This document shows positions 10,616-22,521 of a stretch of 64,000 nt of DNA, piece after piece. The translations under genes and the position numbers were made by a program. The notes under the pieces were generated by a model, which saw only the letters and a program-made list of their open reading frames with translations, made no database searches and had not been told where the DNA came from. The stretch's first letter is position 1; every line of letters begins with the position of its first letter. Source of the stretch: Xanthoparmelia taractica (Eukaryota; Ascomycota; Lecanoromycetes; Lecanorales; Parmeliaceae); the NCBI GenBank assembly GCA_033085395.1, contig JANQBS010000017.1:248001-312000 (forward strand), read 5' to 3'.

Positions 10616-12553
10616 ATGCTACTACTGTGTGTTCTTCCTGCTCTATGGGCTGGCCTTCTGAGTTCTGTCCATTCAATACCTGTCCCCATCCTCGAGCAGA
10701 AATGTCCCCACTATGAGAATTGGGCGAAACAGAGAGATGGAAAAGAGCTATCAGAGGGCCGATATCAATTGCCTTTCCAGAGACCCTCAGAAGACTGCCG
10801 TACCTTCTACTCGCAGGAAGTCGAAGAGGCGATCGAACGCTTAAGACCAAAGATCGCCGATCCAGACCTATTTCGCCTTTTCGAGAATGCATTCCCGAAT
10901 ACACTCGACACTGCTGTCAAGTGGAAGGGCTTTGCATGGAAAGACGGACAGGAGGGTGAGTTGACGGACGAGGACCTGGCATTTGTTATAACGGGTGACA
11001 TGTACGCGGTCCTTTGGTCCTACTTCCAATTTTGAAGCTGACTCTATCCTAGAAATGCAATGTGGTTACGCGATTCAGCGAACCAGATCCTCTCCTACCT
11101 CCCAGTCCTCCAAGCATCTGATGATCCCAACTCCTTGGCCGCGCTGTTTCGCGGAGTGATCAACGTACAATCTCGTTACATCAAGTTCACCCCATACTGC
11201 CATGCCTTCCAACCACCGCCGGAGTCGGGCATCAATACTCAATACAATGGTGCATATTCGATGAACACGGTGCATATGTTTGGGAAGCTGGGATATGACC
11301 AGAAAAAGACCTTTGACTGCAAATGGGAGCTTGATTCCCTAGCTTCTTTCTTACAGATTTCGTCCGACTACTACAATACCACTGGGGATATCCGGCCATT
11401 CGAGAAGTATCAATGGGTGGACACAGTCGATGTAATTCTAGAAGCTGCGGAAGCTATGCGGAAGGCGACGTATACACGAGATGGTATGAGGCGCATGTTC
11501 TAGTACTCCTTATCCATGGCTGACGTTCGCAGGGCATATCGCACCCAGTGGGTACACTATGAAAGGCCAGACCGACAGGGCTACGGAAACAACTTCAAAC
11601 AATGGCATAGGAAACCCTGTTATCTACACGGGTATGGTGCGCTCAACCTTTCGCCCCTCAGATGGTAACCTGCCTCATTTCCATCAATAATGGGAAGCAA
11701 CGCGACTGATAGAAGTCAACAGACGCAACTATCTTTCAGTATCTCATACCCTCCAACATGATGTTCGCACGGTATCTCGAAGAGGCTGCTCTCATAATGC
11801 AAAGATTGGATACCCAGAGAAGCAGAGATTTGGAATCGAAAATGCGAAGCATGGCTTCTGAAATACGTGTCGGAATCACAAAATACGGGGTAGTGTCACA
11901 CCCACTTTTTGGCGCTATGTTTGCCTTCGAGGTCGATGGTTATGGTAGCCAGGTCTGTCTCGTCCGAATAGTGATGAGAGAGGCTTCATGCTTACACACC
12001 CTATCAGAACATCATGGACGATGCCAACCTCCCGAGTCTGCTGTCAGCATCCATGATGGGCTACGTTAGCCCCCACGACGAAGTCTACATAAACACAAGG
12101 CTATTCGCGCTCAGTGAGGCCAACCCCTACTGGGCGTTTGGCAACGTCATGAACGCAATCGGAGGCCCGCATATGGGGCCTACGAAGGCATGGCCTCTGG
12201 CGAGTATCGTGCGCGTCTTGACTAGCGGGGATGTAAACGGGGAGGAACAGAGGGATGAATTGAGAAGCATATTGAGCACCACAGGCGGTCTTGGTATGTC
12301 CGCAGCAAGAATCGCATACTACTCGATCACTCGCAGCTAAGCATACACAGGTCTTATACACGAGAGCGTTGAGTCGCACGACGAAAAAGTCTATACTCGG
12401 TCATGGTGAGCTCTATTTCGGTCATCATGGATTCTGCAATCCTCATTGATTAACGACTGTCGCAGGTTCGGTTGGGCCAATGGTATGTTCGGCCAAATGA
12501 TCCTCGATATCGAAGCACGGATGCCTCATCTCCTGGACGACAGCTATCAATGA
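10616..12553 (+). CDS. Secreted GH125 exo-alpha-1,6-mannosidase
   Basis: Metal-independent glycoside hydrolase family 125, which removes alpha-1,6-linked mannose from glycans or mannan. Seven exons (10616-11001, 11053-11483, 11533-11664, 11723-11952, 12008-12293, 12351-12405, 12466-12553) give 535 residues, the usual family length. An N-terminal signal peptide (MLLLCVLPALWAGLLSSVHS) points to the secretory route. Family hallmarks are FAWKDG, the TGDINAMWLRDSANQ block (built across the first splice), YNGAYSMNTVHMFGK, KWELDSLASFLQ, FRPSDDATIFQYLIPSNM and GGPHMGPTKAWPLA, ending SWFGWANGMFGQMIL. The start was moved to the ATG at 10616 because the longer frame begins with TTG. All splice phases agree. 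Neighbours give no operon-like context. Confidence 0.9.
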
Positions 12554-12597
12554 ATCGACTTCCGCAGTAGTGCATTTGTCAACCAGACAGTAAGGCC

Positions 12598-13229
12598 TCA
12601 CACATTGGCATGGCTGCTTTGCATGCCGACACCTCTTTCACTATCCTGGCCGGTCTCACCTCCACCTCCAACGAACCCCTTGTTCCCACCGCCCAGGGCG
12701 CCTTGTACATCTACACCTTTTCCACCGCCGCCTCCTCTCCTCCCCTCCTTGATCTCTGCCTGCTCCGCCTTCTTGCGATCCAGGTCAGATGTAAGGCTAC
12801 TCTGCTCACCAAACCCATGCTTATTATCCTGTGCGGCTGCTATGTCACCGTCACCAGCTGCGCGCATTTGCTCGCCTTCTAGGTCGGATACGGGGCCGCC
12901 CATCTGTCCTCATCATAGGATCAGCGGTGTGTCGCTCCAAATCGAAAAGCCAAGGCCTCAACTGTGGCACTCACGCTTTCGCCTGCATCGCCGCTAGAGT
13001 CTCGTGCTCCGTAGCCTAAGCTGCTTGGCGTGGCTTCGTTTTGCGACGCACTCCCTCTATCGCCAATTGTGTCATTGGGTTCGCGGCGCTCATAGGTGGG
13101 GTCCGAGCGTTGCTGGGATGCGCTTATTGAGGTAGCATCTCTCCGTTCAGAGCTTGTCTGGTCGATGGGATTGTCAGGGTTATTGTAGGCTGTGTCGATT
13201 GAGGGCTGGGACGGTGCTTGAGGGTCCAT
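12598..13229 (-). CDS. Small disordered hydrophilic protein, unknown function
   Basis: Two exons (12975-13229 and 12598-12903, intron 71 bp) encode 186 residues starting MDPQAPSQPSID. The N-terminal half is rich in Ser, Asp and Arg. The C-terminal half contains GGPVSDLEGEQMRAAGDGDI, a charged DLDRKKAEQAEIKEG segment and a Gly-rich tail. There is no signal peptide or membrane segment. Small Gly/charged proteins of this kind are common in moulds and sometimes stress-related; that is only analogy. It is transcribed convergently with GH125 (44-bp gap) and divergently from the TPP lyase. Confidence 0.65.
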
Positions 13230-13524
13230 TTGGAAGATTGAATTTGGACGTTTGGATGATAAACTTTCTGAAGCTTTCAGCAAATCTGGGTGTATAGTGC
13301 CAATGCTATTTTGGAGTATCACACGAGTATCAATCCACGAGATTTTATCAAAGCAATTGTTGAGGCAGTAGGTCTTGAATCGTGGGCTATGTCCCTTGAA
13401 AAGTGACGTAGAAGCCCCCCATTCCTTATTCACTCCACCAACCCAGCGCTCAACTGCCGTCCAATACTCAACTAAGGTATTCAACTACACATATTCCTGA
13501 CATTCTCTTCTATATCTTGCCATC
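13230..13524. promoter_or_regulatory. Divergent promoter region
   Basis: A 295-bp spacer between the starts of the disordered protein (minus) and the 2-hydroxyacyl-CoA lyase-like gene (plus). It must carry at least the proximal promoters of both. No TATA box or factor site stands out. Confidence 0.5.
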
Positions 13525-15486
13525 ATGGCGCCTCCAACCGGCGCGCGTATTATCGCGCGCTGCCTTCGAGACCTCGGTGTCTCGGTCGTCTTTGGCATTG
13601 TCGGCATACCGGTTGTCGAGATAGCGGAGGAAGCTATCAACCTGGGTATCCGATTCATTGGCTTCAGGAACGAGCAGGCGGCTAGCTATGCGGCGAGCGC
13701 ATATGGTTATCTGACTGGAAGGCCCGGGGTTTGTCTTGTAGTTGGCGGGCCTGGGGTGTTGCATGCGATGGCTGGCGTATGTTTATTCTTCGGTAGCTTT
13801 CAATACGATTACATGTTATCCATCTCCATTAATATACCACTGCTTCTTCTGGAGTCCTATTGACTAATGAGACATACGTAGATTGGCAACGCAAACGTCA
13901 ATGCCTTCCCCCTTCTCCTTCTCGCTGGCTCCTCAGAAACCAACCTCGTCTCCCGCGGCGCCTTTCAAGAACTCGATGCCATTTCCCTGCTCACACCTCA
14001 GACAAAGTTGGCTCTGCGCCCTCCATCTCTCGAATCAATACCAGACATCATACAGAACGCGTATCGAACATCATGGTATGGGCGACCAGGCACAGGCTTT
14101 GTGGATCTACCTGCAGATCTGATCAAAGGCGTTGTGGAGGATGCAGACGATGTCGCAGAAGCAGCACCAGTCCCGGACGCACCGAAGGGTGGTGTGGAGG
14201 AAGCCAGGTTGTTCAAGGTTACTCAATTGATTAAGTCGGCGAAAGCGCCTTTGGTGGTTATTGGCAAGGGTGCTGCATATGCAAGAGCAGAAGGTGTGAT
14301 CAGAGATCTCATCGACAAGACGAACCTCCCTTTCCTGCCCACACCAATGGGTAAAGGCGTCGTTGCCGATTCTCACCCCGCCAACACCGCCAGCGCACGC
14401 AGTACAGCACTCAGAGAAGCAGATGTGGTGTTAGTACTAGGCGCTCGTCTGAACTGGATCCTACACTTCGGCGACGCCCCCAAGTGGAATCCCACCGCTC
14501 AGTTCATCCAAGTGGACATCTCCGCCGAAGAAATAGGCCGCAACACCGGCAACCCCGAACTCGGCATCATCGGCGACATCAGCATCGTAGTATCCCAACT
14601 CGCCACCGCCCTCGGCACCTGGTCCTACCAAACCTCCTCCTCCCCATACATCCACCACCTCTCCGCCGCGAAATCCACCAACGAAGCCGCCGCCGCCGCG
14701 AAAGCCTCAAACGCAAAAACCCCAATGACAATCGCCCACGCCCTCACCACCATCCAACGCACCCTCCACGCCCTCTCCCCGCCCTCCGACGCATCCATCG
14801 TCTACGTCTCCGAAGGCGCGAACACAATGGACATGTCGCGCTCCATCTTCCCCGTCTCGCACCCGCGCCTCCGCCTCGACGCCGGAACCCACGCAACCAT
14901 GGGCGTAGGACTCGGCTACGCGATCGCCGCACACGCCGCCTACAATGGCCCCGTCGCGGCCGAAGCACGAAGCGGGCCCCCTTCCCAGGGGGGAAGTGGG
15001 AGGAAAAAGATTGTGTGTCTGGAGGGCGACTCGGCATTCGGGTTCTCGGCAATGGAAGTCGAAACCATGGCGCGCTACGGCATGGACGTCCTCATCTTCG
15101 TCATCAACAACGGCGGCGTCTACCGCGGCGACAGCGACGACAAGGCTTCCTGGCAAGAACTGCAGCGCAACACTATAGAAGGGAAACAACCGCATGACAA
15201 CAACACCAACACCACCACCACCACCAAAACTAACTCCCTAAGAAGCACATCCCTCGGCTTCGAAGTTCGCTACGAGAAAATCGTAGAGGCGTGCGGCGGT
15301 TTGGGCTTCCTTGTGCGGACGGGGCAGGAGCTGGAGAGGGCGGTTCGGGAGGGCTGGCGGGAGAGGGAGAGGGTGTGTGTTGTTAATGTTGTTGTGGAGG
15401 CGGGGGAGGGGCGGGGGTTGGAGTTTGGGTGGCAGGGTGGTGGGAAGGAGGGGAGGAGGAAGAAGAAGAAGGGGGCGAGGCTTTGA
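13525..15486 (+). CDS. Peroxisomal 2-hydroxyacyl-CoA lyase / oxalyl-CoA decarboxylase-like TPP enzyme
   Basis: Thiamine-diphosphate enzyme cleaving 2-hydroxyacyl-CoA (alpha-oxidation) or decarboxylating oxalyl-CoA. Two exons (13525-13776, 13882-15486) encode 618 residues. The N-terminal TPP domain has VFGIVGIPVVEIAE and the catalytic Glu in FRNEQAASYAASAYGYLTG (about residue 50). The central domain follows, with VVIGKGAAYARAE and VLVLGARLNW. The C-terminal TPP domain has GDSAFGFSAMEVET (about 467) and the paired Asn of VINNGGVY (about 492), matching the GD-x(n)-NN metal/TPP motif. The C-terminus is ARL, a peroxisomal PTS1 variant, preceded by a basic KKKK tract. Family members usually lack the Asn/Thr-rich insert near residue 525 and the long Gly/Arg-rich tail. 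Substrate choice between the two families is not settled here. Confidence 0.88.
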
Positions 15487-15744
15487 GCGGTTTTGTTGTT
15501 GGGGTGGGGAGTATGTTTGGGGGGAAGAGGGGAAGGGGGGGGGTGGCTTCGTGTATATATTGAAGTGTAACACACAACACACTCAATTTATCTATTGAGC
15601 AAGCCTTACAGGCATGTTATTTCGAGATTTGGTCATCAGCAAAGCAATGAATATATTGGTATCGCTACATTTGGTTTTCTACAAGCTTTTGTTTCTCTAA
15701 CCGCCTTGATCAATTCTGGCCCAGGTGGACAGACAGCAAGCTCC

Positions 15745-17508
15745 CTATGACGGACTCGCGTTCTTCGGCAACCGAACTTGAAACACGAGGGCTTGGTTGT
15801 CGAGGTTGAAGCCGCTGGCATCCTTGTAGGCATACTTGCCAAAATTGAGGTGGCCTGTTTGTTGCATTGTTAGATCCACATTTCCATCCACAAAGATGGA
15901 AAGAGCGAGTGAGTAGGAACAGGAAGGAGGAGCAACGTACCATCCTGAGTGACAAAATCATTATCACTCATACTAAACAAGAACCACTCCCCGTCCTTTC
16001 CACCTTTCCCGTCAACCGGCACCATGGCCAGACTCTCCCACTTTTCGTTCAACAGCGTCGCGTCCTGCGCTCCGCCGTTGTGCAGGCTAAAGCGTCCGAG
16101 CTCGGCGTTGACGTTGAAGTCTAAAAAGGTACAGTACCCTGCTGCCTTGATGCCCGCCTTGAGCACGCCAGTGCCTGAGGCGATGCTACCATTTGTTGCG
16201 TCGTTCGCGGCAGAAGCGATATCTGTGGCCCCACTGGAAGAGGAAATATCGAAGATATCTGCGTGGCGGTAGATGCTGAGGGACGAAGACTGCCCGTGTC
16301 CAGAACCAGAGTCACGTGCGAGGATGAGAAATTGACCGTTACCCAAGGAGTGGATTTCAGATTGCCCAGCCACTTTCGTTGCTTTTGAAGCTTTGGCGGT
16401 TGGGTCGGTCCAGAGTGGCAAAGTGACGACGTATTCAGCTTTGTACACCGTTTTATTGGGGCTGGAGATGTCGTATTCGAGCAGACGAGCCTGGCGACGG
16501 TAGGGGTTGTTGGGTCCGCCCTCTTGGTCGAGAGCGGATTGCAAAAGCGCATACAGCGTCTGTCCATCACTCGACATTGTCAGGCCTTCCAGGCCCTGAT
16601 TATTATCCCTTCCGGTCACAGTGTCGGCTGGTATAATTACTTCATTGGGGTTGTAAATCGGCGGCGAATTAGCGCTGAAGCTTACACTGCCATTGCGATG
16701 CGGTATATACGCCGCCGGAGGCATAATGGCTTGCGTCATACGCCCCTGCGCGGAAAAATGGTAGATGTACGGCCCGTATTCATCCGACAACCAAAACCCG
16801 CCATCGGAAGCAAGCACGAGGCCTTCGCTATCGACGGAGATCCGTCTCCCGCCTGGACCGGGACCGCCAAATCCATCACCTGTGAATGTAGACACGGGCA
16901 GTATCGGAAAGCCAGGATATGTGATGGAGCCAATAATATCAGCATCAAGACCGGTTGTTGGGATGCCATCGGGGCCAGTGAGTAGGATAGTGTCTCGGTA
17001 GGCGATTTGGAGGTTTGGGCCAGATGGATTGGCGAGCGTAGCGCTGGGCTTGGGCGTCAGAGTGATGGCGAACTTGTGGACACGGTTTTGGTAGTTGACA
17101 GTTCCTTGCGTGTTCCTATCTCTCCTGTTAGCGACTCGCTATGGGTTATCGATAAGATTTTACCACAACATACCAACCCCTGTCCGGTATAGCCCACAGC
17201 AACCCCGTATAGCTGCCATTGTGTAACTTCTTCCACGAGCTTCGATCAATCGCAATGGCACTTCCATAGCCACCCAGGGTATCGCCGTACTTGTCTACAG
17301 CAGTGGAGGGCACGAAGCCATAGCCCGCAAGCTGTTGGTAGGTATACTGCTCATTGTCGCAGGTGGTCTGATTGGTGATGGTCTGATTGGCGGCAACATG
17401 GGCATTCGATGCATCAGGTTGTTGGTGAAGGCCTGAGTAATTTGGGGTCGCCGATGCTAAGAGAGTAGAGGAGGCCAGGCAGGCGAGAAAGAAGCGTAAG
17501 AAAGTCAT
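15745..17508 (-). CDS. Secreted phytase-like (esterase-like activity of phytase) domain protein
   Basis: Exons 17174-17508, 15941-17115 and 15745-15854 give 539 residues. There is a clear signal peptide (MTFLRFFLACLASSTLLASA), several N-glycosylation sequons (NQT, NGS, NKT), and the beta-propeller-like 'esterase-like activity of phytase' fold known as PF13449. Diagnostic stretches are YGSAIAIDRSS, LWAIPDRGWN (split by intron 1), GGFWLSDEYGPYIYHF, NQGLEGLTMSSDGQTLYAL and FLILARDSGSGHG. Members of this family are secreted or periplasmic hydrolase-like proteins of uncertain substrate, so phosphatase/phytase activity is inference. It ends VRLPKNASPS. Convergent with the lyase gene, 258 bp apart. 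Confidence 0.85.
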
Positions 17509-18692
17509 CTCGTTCTATCACGCAAGGCGAAAGTCTGGTATGCACAGCGGTCTTTGCTTTCTTGAAGGGATGGGATCCACAGCTCCATATTATATTACTT
17601 GACATATCTCCCACTGACGTCGGAAAGGACACCCTTGGTTGGTGTATTGGTGGCGCCCCAGGTGGTGGGTGTAGATCAATTGAGATTCTCTTGGTACCTG
17701 ACATGCAAAGATCGGATGGGACCTGCAGATAGAGGACAAGCGTGCCACGGGCCAAGGTTCCTTTTCCTGGCCATTGACCCGACTGACTCGGTCAGGGTGG
17801 GATAAAAGAGCAGGCATAGCATTGGTTTGGCTGTTGCTTCATGGCGATTAAGAAAGAAATTATCAAGTCATATTAATCACGTTTGTGTTTCATTGGGAGT
17901 CAGTGCTGTCGTACATTCAAGATTAGTAGCTGTAGAATCGCGTGGATGGATACTGTTATACACGAAACAATTGTCATCCGCCAATCTGGACGTGAACTGT
18001 GATCAGGTCTTCTAGAGAAACACCCATTCAATACCAAGGGTGGGATGGCTTCCAAGCTGCGTGCTGCAACTTTCATTGTGCAGAGGCTGCCAAAATGCGG
18101 CCAATAGAGCCACTTCTCCAAGAATCGTGACCAGGACAACACTACTCGTACTTTTGGCACATGCTGTTTGTTTGATATCCTGGCATTCATCTGTATCGAC
18201 GGTCTGAACCTATCTATCTTATGCACGCTATAAACTACTGAACATTCTGCTCTCAAGAATTTTCTCACTGAAACGGGTGTATCCGTGGCCATGTCCTGCT
18301 GAAATGTCCCCTGGACAAGAGGCTGTACCATCCAAATAATCGAAAAATCTTACATAAACGAGCGGATTAATGGGCATGTCCTTATTTGACAAGAGGCAGT
18401 ACCATAGGAGAATCGAACAGTCGTAAAAAGGACGCTTTTCTTTGCTGAATGTTATGCTGACGAGAGGCGGTCGCAATAAGTAATCAAAAGGTCGTAGATG
18501 CAAAGGGCGTACCCGTGGCCAGATCTTGCTGAACTACCCTTGCCATACTGACAAGAGGTGGTGCCATTAAAGAATCGAAAGTCGTAAATAACGAAAGGGT
18601 CGTAAATCATCCACACAAGCGGTCCGAAGCACACATTCGGTCGCACAGCATAGGGGGTATCATCCAACCATGTTACCCCAAGGCCCCTTCTT
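17509..18692. other. Intergenic region containing a degenerate tandem repeat
   Basis: It holds the promoter side of the phytase-like gene and, at 18275-18609, the repeat listed next. The rest shows no supported gene. Confidence 0.5.
18275..18609. repeat. Degenerate tandem repeat, about four units of 60-105 bp
   Basis: The best two copies, near 18275-18360 and 18505-18609, share gggcgtacccgtggccat-like starts, a ttgctgaa block, the core gacaagaggtggtaccat, then gaatcgaaaagtcgtaaat. Two shorter copies, near 18371-18433 and 18445-18504, keep the gacaagaggcagtaccat / gacgagaggcggtcgcaat core and the gtcgtaa tail. Reading frames across it give related peptides, but no protein is likely. Confidence 0.65.
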
Positions 18693-21051
18693 TTACTCCC
18701 ATTCCCTGTTCATCTCCGGATGCCTGGCGCAGTAGACCTCATGCATCGCATTCTCCACTTCATATTTCTCCACCACGGCACCAAAACCGTAGCATCGACA
18801 TGCTGCCTTCAGAATCTTCCACAACTTCTCCCAATCCTCGTTGCACAGCCAATCAGCGCGGCCACGTTGCTGCTTCATCCAAGTCCACGCTTGCACGGGT
18901 GTCATCTCGCCACGGAGCGGGATCTGGTCGGCGCTATTGATGAGGGATTCGATGAAGTTCAGGTCGGATTGGTCCATGGCAGCGGCGGTGGGGATGTCGC
19001 TGCCGTTATTCACCAATGAGTGCCAGTGGGTCGAGGACACCATGAGTCCGTGGCCGTTGTGATTATACTCATTATGGGAGGTAGGGTTAGGGTTGGCCGC
19101 GGCCTCGTTAGAGCGGTTGATCATGAAAGCGACGTGGTCACGGCATCCTGATTCAAGACTGGTGTGCACGGTCAGTTGGGTTCAGCTCTTAGTAGGGAAA
19201 AGGGTAGGACTGGATGGTGTGGCAGATTTGGGGGGGAAAACATACTCAAGGATAAAAGGAATGGCAAACTCGCGGGTCATCTCTGGCTCGTCTATGTCTG
19301 GCATGAGGAGGCGCCATTGGGCAACCTCGGCTGGATGAGACGCCTCGTACTTCGAGACATTAGTGAACGAGATGGGCCCATAGGGAGCGGCGTCGGGAAT
19401 TGGTGGCTGTTGGTCGGTGGATTCATTGTTGAAATAGGGGCTCTGGATTGTGATGTTCATTGCAGGGTAGGTCTGGTAGTCGCTGTGTCCATTCGGAGGC
19501 GGCATTTGCATTGATGGGACTTGATATTGGTTGACTTGCGATTCCTCAGGACTACTGTGGTGATTCGTACTCGCATATGGACTGGCAGCGTAGGGCGTCT
19601 GAATTGACGGAGCTGGAGTGGGATGCGCGTGACCCTGAGAGAATGCATGGCTCTGTTGCGGTATCGTTCGAGCTTCGAATTGACTGACTGGCACATGAGT
19701 CTGACTGCCATTATGATTCGTGTTTGCGTAAGGACTGTCATAGTTGGTATTGGCGTAAGGAGTCGCTGCAAATGCAGAGTCATTAGGGTAATTGAGTTGA
19801 CTGCCAGCAAAATCCTGTGTGTACGGGTTGTTGCCTGACGAAGGTGAAGTGTGGCTACCTCCTGGATAACCATTCTGTTGAGCGCCGACATCGTGCATGA
19901 TCCCGCCATGGACAAAAGGATAGCCAGAGGTTGGCGACAAACCGTTGCCGTTTGGACTGAAGCCCCCAAGCGCGTTCTGTGAACCGTTGGAATTGCCGCC
20001 GTAGGGTGATCCTTGCTGATGGTTCGATGAATGTGTCGCCTCGGTGACGGTCCGACTACCATCCACGCGGGATGAGCCTTGCTGGCTGTTAGAGGATAGG
20101 GAGGTCGTGCTAAAATTGGGGACTCCGATATTGTTGACTCGTAGGAGCTGCGTCAACACGTCATTCTGGTGCGTGAGTTTGCGATTCTCTTCTGTCAAGG
20201 CAGCATTCTCGTTGTTGGCCAACGAAAGAGCATGCTCCGTCAGCCTCAGAGCTTCTCGGGCTCTATTCGCTTCTTTTTCAACCGTCATGGTGTATGCCGC
20301 AACTCTTTCACGGTGATTTCTGGGTGCACCATCAGCATTGGACTGAGAGGCAGGCGTCAAGATGGTGGTGGCCCTCTAAATGCTAGCAGGCTGTTTCGAA
20401 ACAAGGCTTGGCTGGACCCCGTACCAAACCCCTATGCAAGAAGCTACATGACAAGAGGAGAAAAATCATACCTTTGGGCTTGTCGATTCTTCTCTTGCTT
20501 CGAGTTCAGCGCCGGCTTCGAATCAGTCTTGGGCCCGCGTTTCTTTTGTTGCTTTCCATCTATACCTTCATCAGCACGCATGCGGTTAGAATGGATGAGA
20601 TTGAGCATGGCCTACTCTTGGTCATTCGAGGCGCCCTACCCATCAAAGCAGCGAAGATACCTGGGCTTCGAGCGCCGGCCTCGTTCGAGCCATTGGTATC
20701 AGCGCTGCTTTGTGCCACCGAGTTGTTGCGGCCTTGCATAGGCTCATTGTTATTTCTGCTACTGGACTGGGAGACTGCAGGTGAGCCCATATTAGCTGCG
20801 GAAGGGATCTCAAATGGCCTCTGCGCAAGGCTCGAAATGGTCATGCCTGGCTGCTGCATTGGCACTGGCGGGGGTCGTCTTGTTGGTGGAGGTGGCTGAA
20901 AAGCTGGTGATGTGGTGTCGTTCTGCGTGAATGGGTCGTATGATTTCTGAGAGAAGCCAGGCATGTTGATGTCCGCCCTGGTCACAGCTGTGGGTGGTTC
21001 ATGCTTGACAGGCTGCGAGGATGTTTGATAGAGAAGGTAAGAGGAATTCAT
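18693..21051 (-). CDS. Fungal bZIP transcription factor
   Basis: Exons 20640-21051, 20472-20559, 19246-20319 and 18693-19158 encode 679 residues. A Pro/Gln/Ser-rich N-terminus leads to a basic region split by an intron: KKRGPKTDSKPALNSKQEK then NRQAQRNHRERVAAY. This has the fungal AP-1-like N-R-x-A-Q-R-x-x-R-x-R pattern, followed by a leucine-zipper-like coiled coil (LTEHALSLANNENAALTEEN). A long Asn/Ser/Gln/Tyr-rich low-complexity middle follows. The C-terminal block contains SGCRDHVAFM, LRGEMTPVQAWTWM and RCYGFGAVVEKYEV, which fits a conserved C-terminal region seen in one group of mould bZIPs. Nuclear, DNA-binding; targets unknown. MNSSYLL at 21051 was chosen as the start; an in-frame start at 21120 would add 23 residues. 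Confidence 0.85.
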
Positions 21052-22521
21052 GATGATGAGGGCAGTGGTTGTGTATCTTAGCCTGGAAAGATAGTTGCCC
21101 TCGACGAATGGTGCGGACAAGGTAAACGTTTACATTGTGGATGACTGCTTGGGGATTGGTTTTTGACAAGCGGTTCTTGGGTCACCGGGAGCAACATAGA
21201 AGCTCGAGCTCGCCGTTGCAGGTGATTTTGGTAGATGGCGAAGATGAAGAAGAGCTTTGGAAGCTCTGTACAACGTCAATTTCCTTTCGCATGATCTACA
21301 GTGCATTGGTTGGGGTGACTTGGCGAAAGGTCTCCGCGGTAGTACAGGTGTTCATGCGGGCTCCTCTCATCTCATCTCCGAGAACAGGGTTGGAAAAGAT
21401 GTGCTGGGAATAAATAATGTTAAAGAATAGCAAATGCTCCTTTTATATATTTTTCCCAAAGATTGGATATTTCATCCAAGAAGGTTGAACGGTGCGGACG
21501 GGGCACGCCTTTTTCAAAGTTCACCAGGTTGTTTTTCTCCCTCAGAACTAGGCCCGTTGAAATGTCAAAGCGGACTTTTGGCGAAATTGTACAAGCGCTA
21601 TCATTTTGAGAGTACATCTCAGCCCGCTTGACCCAAGACAGCTAAACGATCCCTGTAGAAGGAGTCGGTAGCCGTCGGAAACGAGGTGGAATTTGGTCTT
21701 GGCTCTCAGCCTCCGATCCCGAGTATCCCTACCAATTGTGGGGGTTGCTCCAGGTCAACTGAGTACCTTAAGGTAAGCACTATCATGTTTAATATATTGC
21801 CCGGTCAAGGGCTGAATCCTACACAATTCAAATGTCAACTCTATTCCAACCTCTTCCTTCTCCTCAATTCCAGAGACAACTATCCCCTTTCCGACCTCTT
21901 CGAAAGCCGGTCTCCTTCCTTCGCTTCTCCAGAAATCTGCTCTGATATGCAACATGTCCCAGCTCTTTGAGCTCAACCAAGTCATTATTGCGGGAGCTGG
22001 CATTCAGACTGAACGGAGACTCTCAAGAACTCTCCGCCATGGCTTAGATCCGGAGCAAAAGGGCTAAACAGAGGTGTCAAGGATACAAAAAAACATTGGA
22101 ATGTGTAGAAGGAAAAAAAGATGCAAAATAGATAAAAGCCGATGGCCTTGAAGAACAGGATAATGCGCTGCGGGGTTCGAACAACAACTGCGGGGGTCGA
22201 AGGTCAGACTTGCGCTGAGTAGGTAGATGGAGGCGATAAAGGTGGAATACAGGCTTGGCTGGCATGGGCCGCTTGAGCGACGGTCATGGGAAGGAACACA
22301 TCATGTGTTTTAGCCCTTGGACGCGGCAACAGCACCCCTTCCATCTTTGCTCAGGCTAGTTCCCGCGCGGAAGGGAGGTTAAGGTATCCCTCGAATCACA
22401 ATGCTAAAGCGGGTTGGCTCTAGGGGGTCGAAACTGAATAATTTCATCTACATAGGTCTCATCCCAGGGGCATACAGCAAAGACAACCAACATAGACTCC
22501 TTGGAAGTTACACCTGATCGC
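21052..22521. other. Long intergenic region, no gene supported
   Basis: About 1.5 kb: the upstream region of the bZIP gene and the downstream flank of P450-2. A near-palindrome TACCTTAAGGTA lies at about 21764-21775. Open frames here are short and lack domain or splice support. Confidence 0.5.

Noticed and set aside
12605..12997. Plus-strand Pro/Ser-rich frame
   Set aside because: Antisense of the Gly-rich C-terminus of the disordered protein.
14484..15197. Long His/Arg/Pro-rich frames on both strands
   Set aside because: Shadow frames of the C-rich third-position lyase coding sequence, which shows TPP motifs in its own frame.
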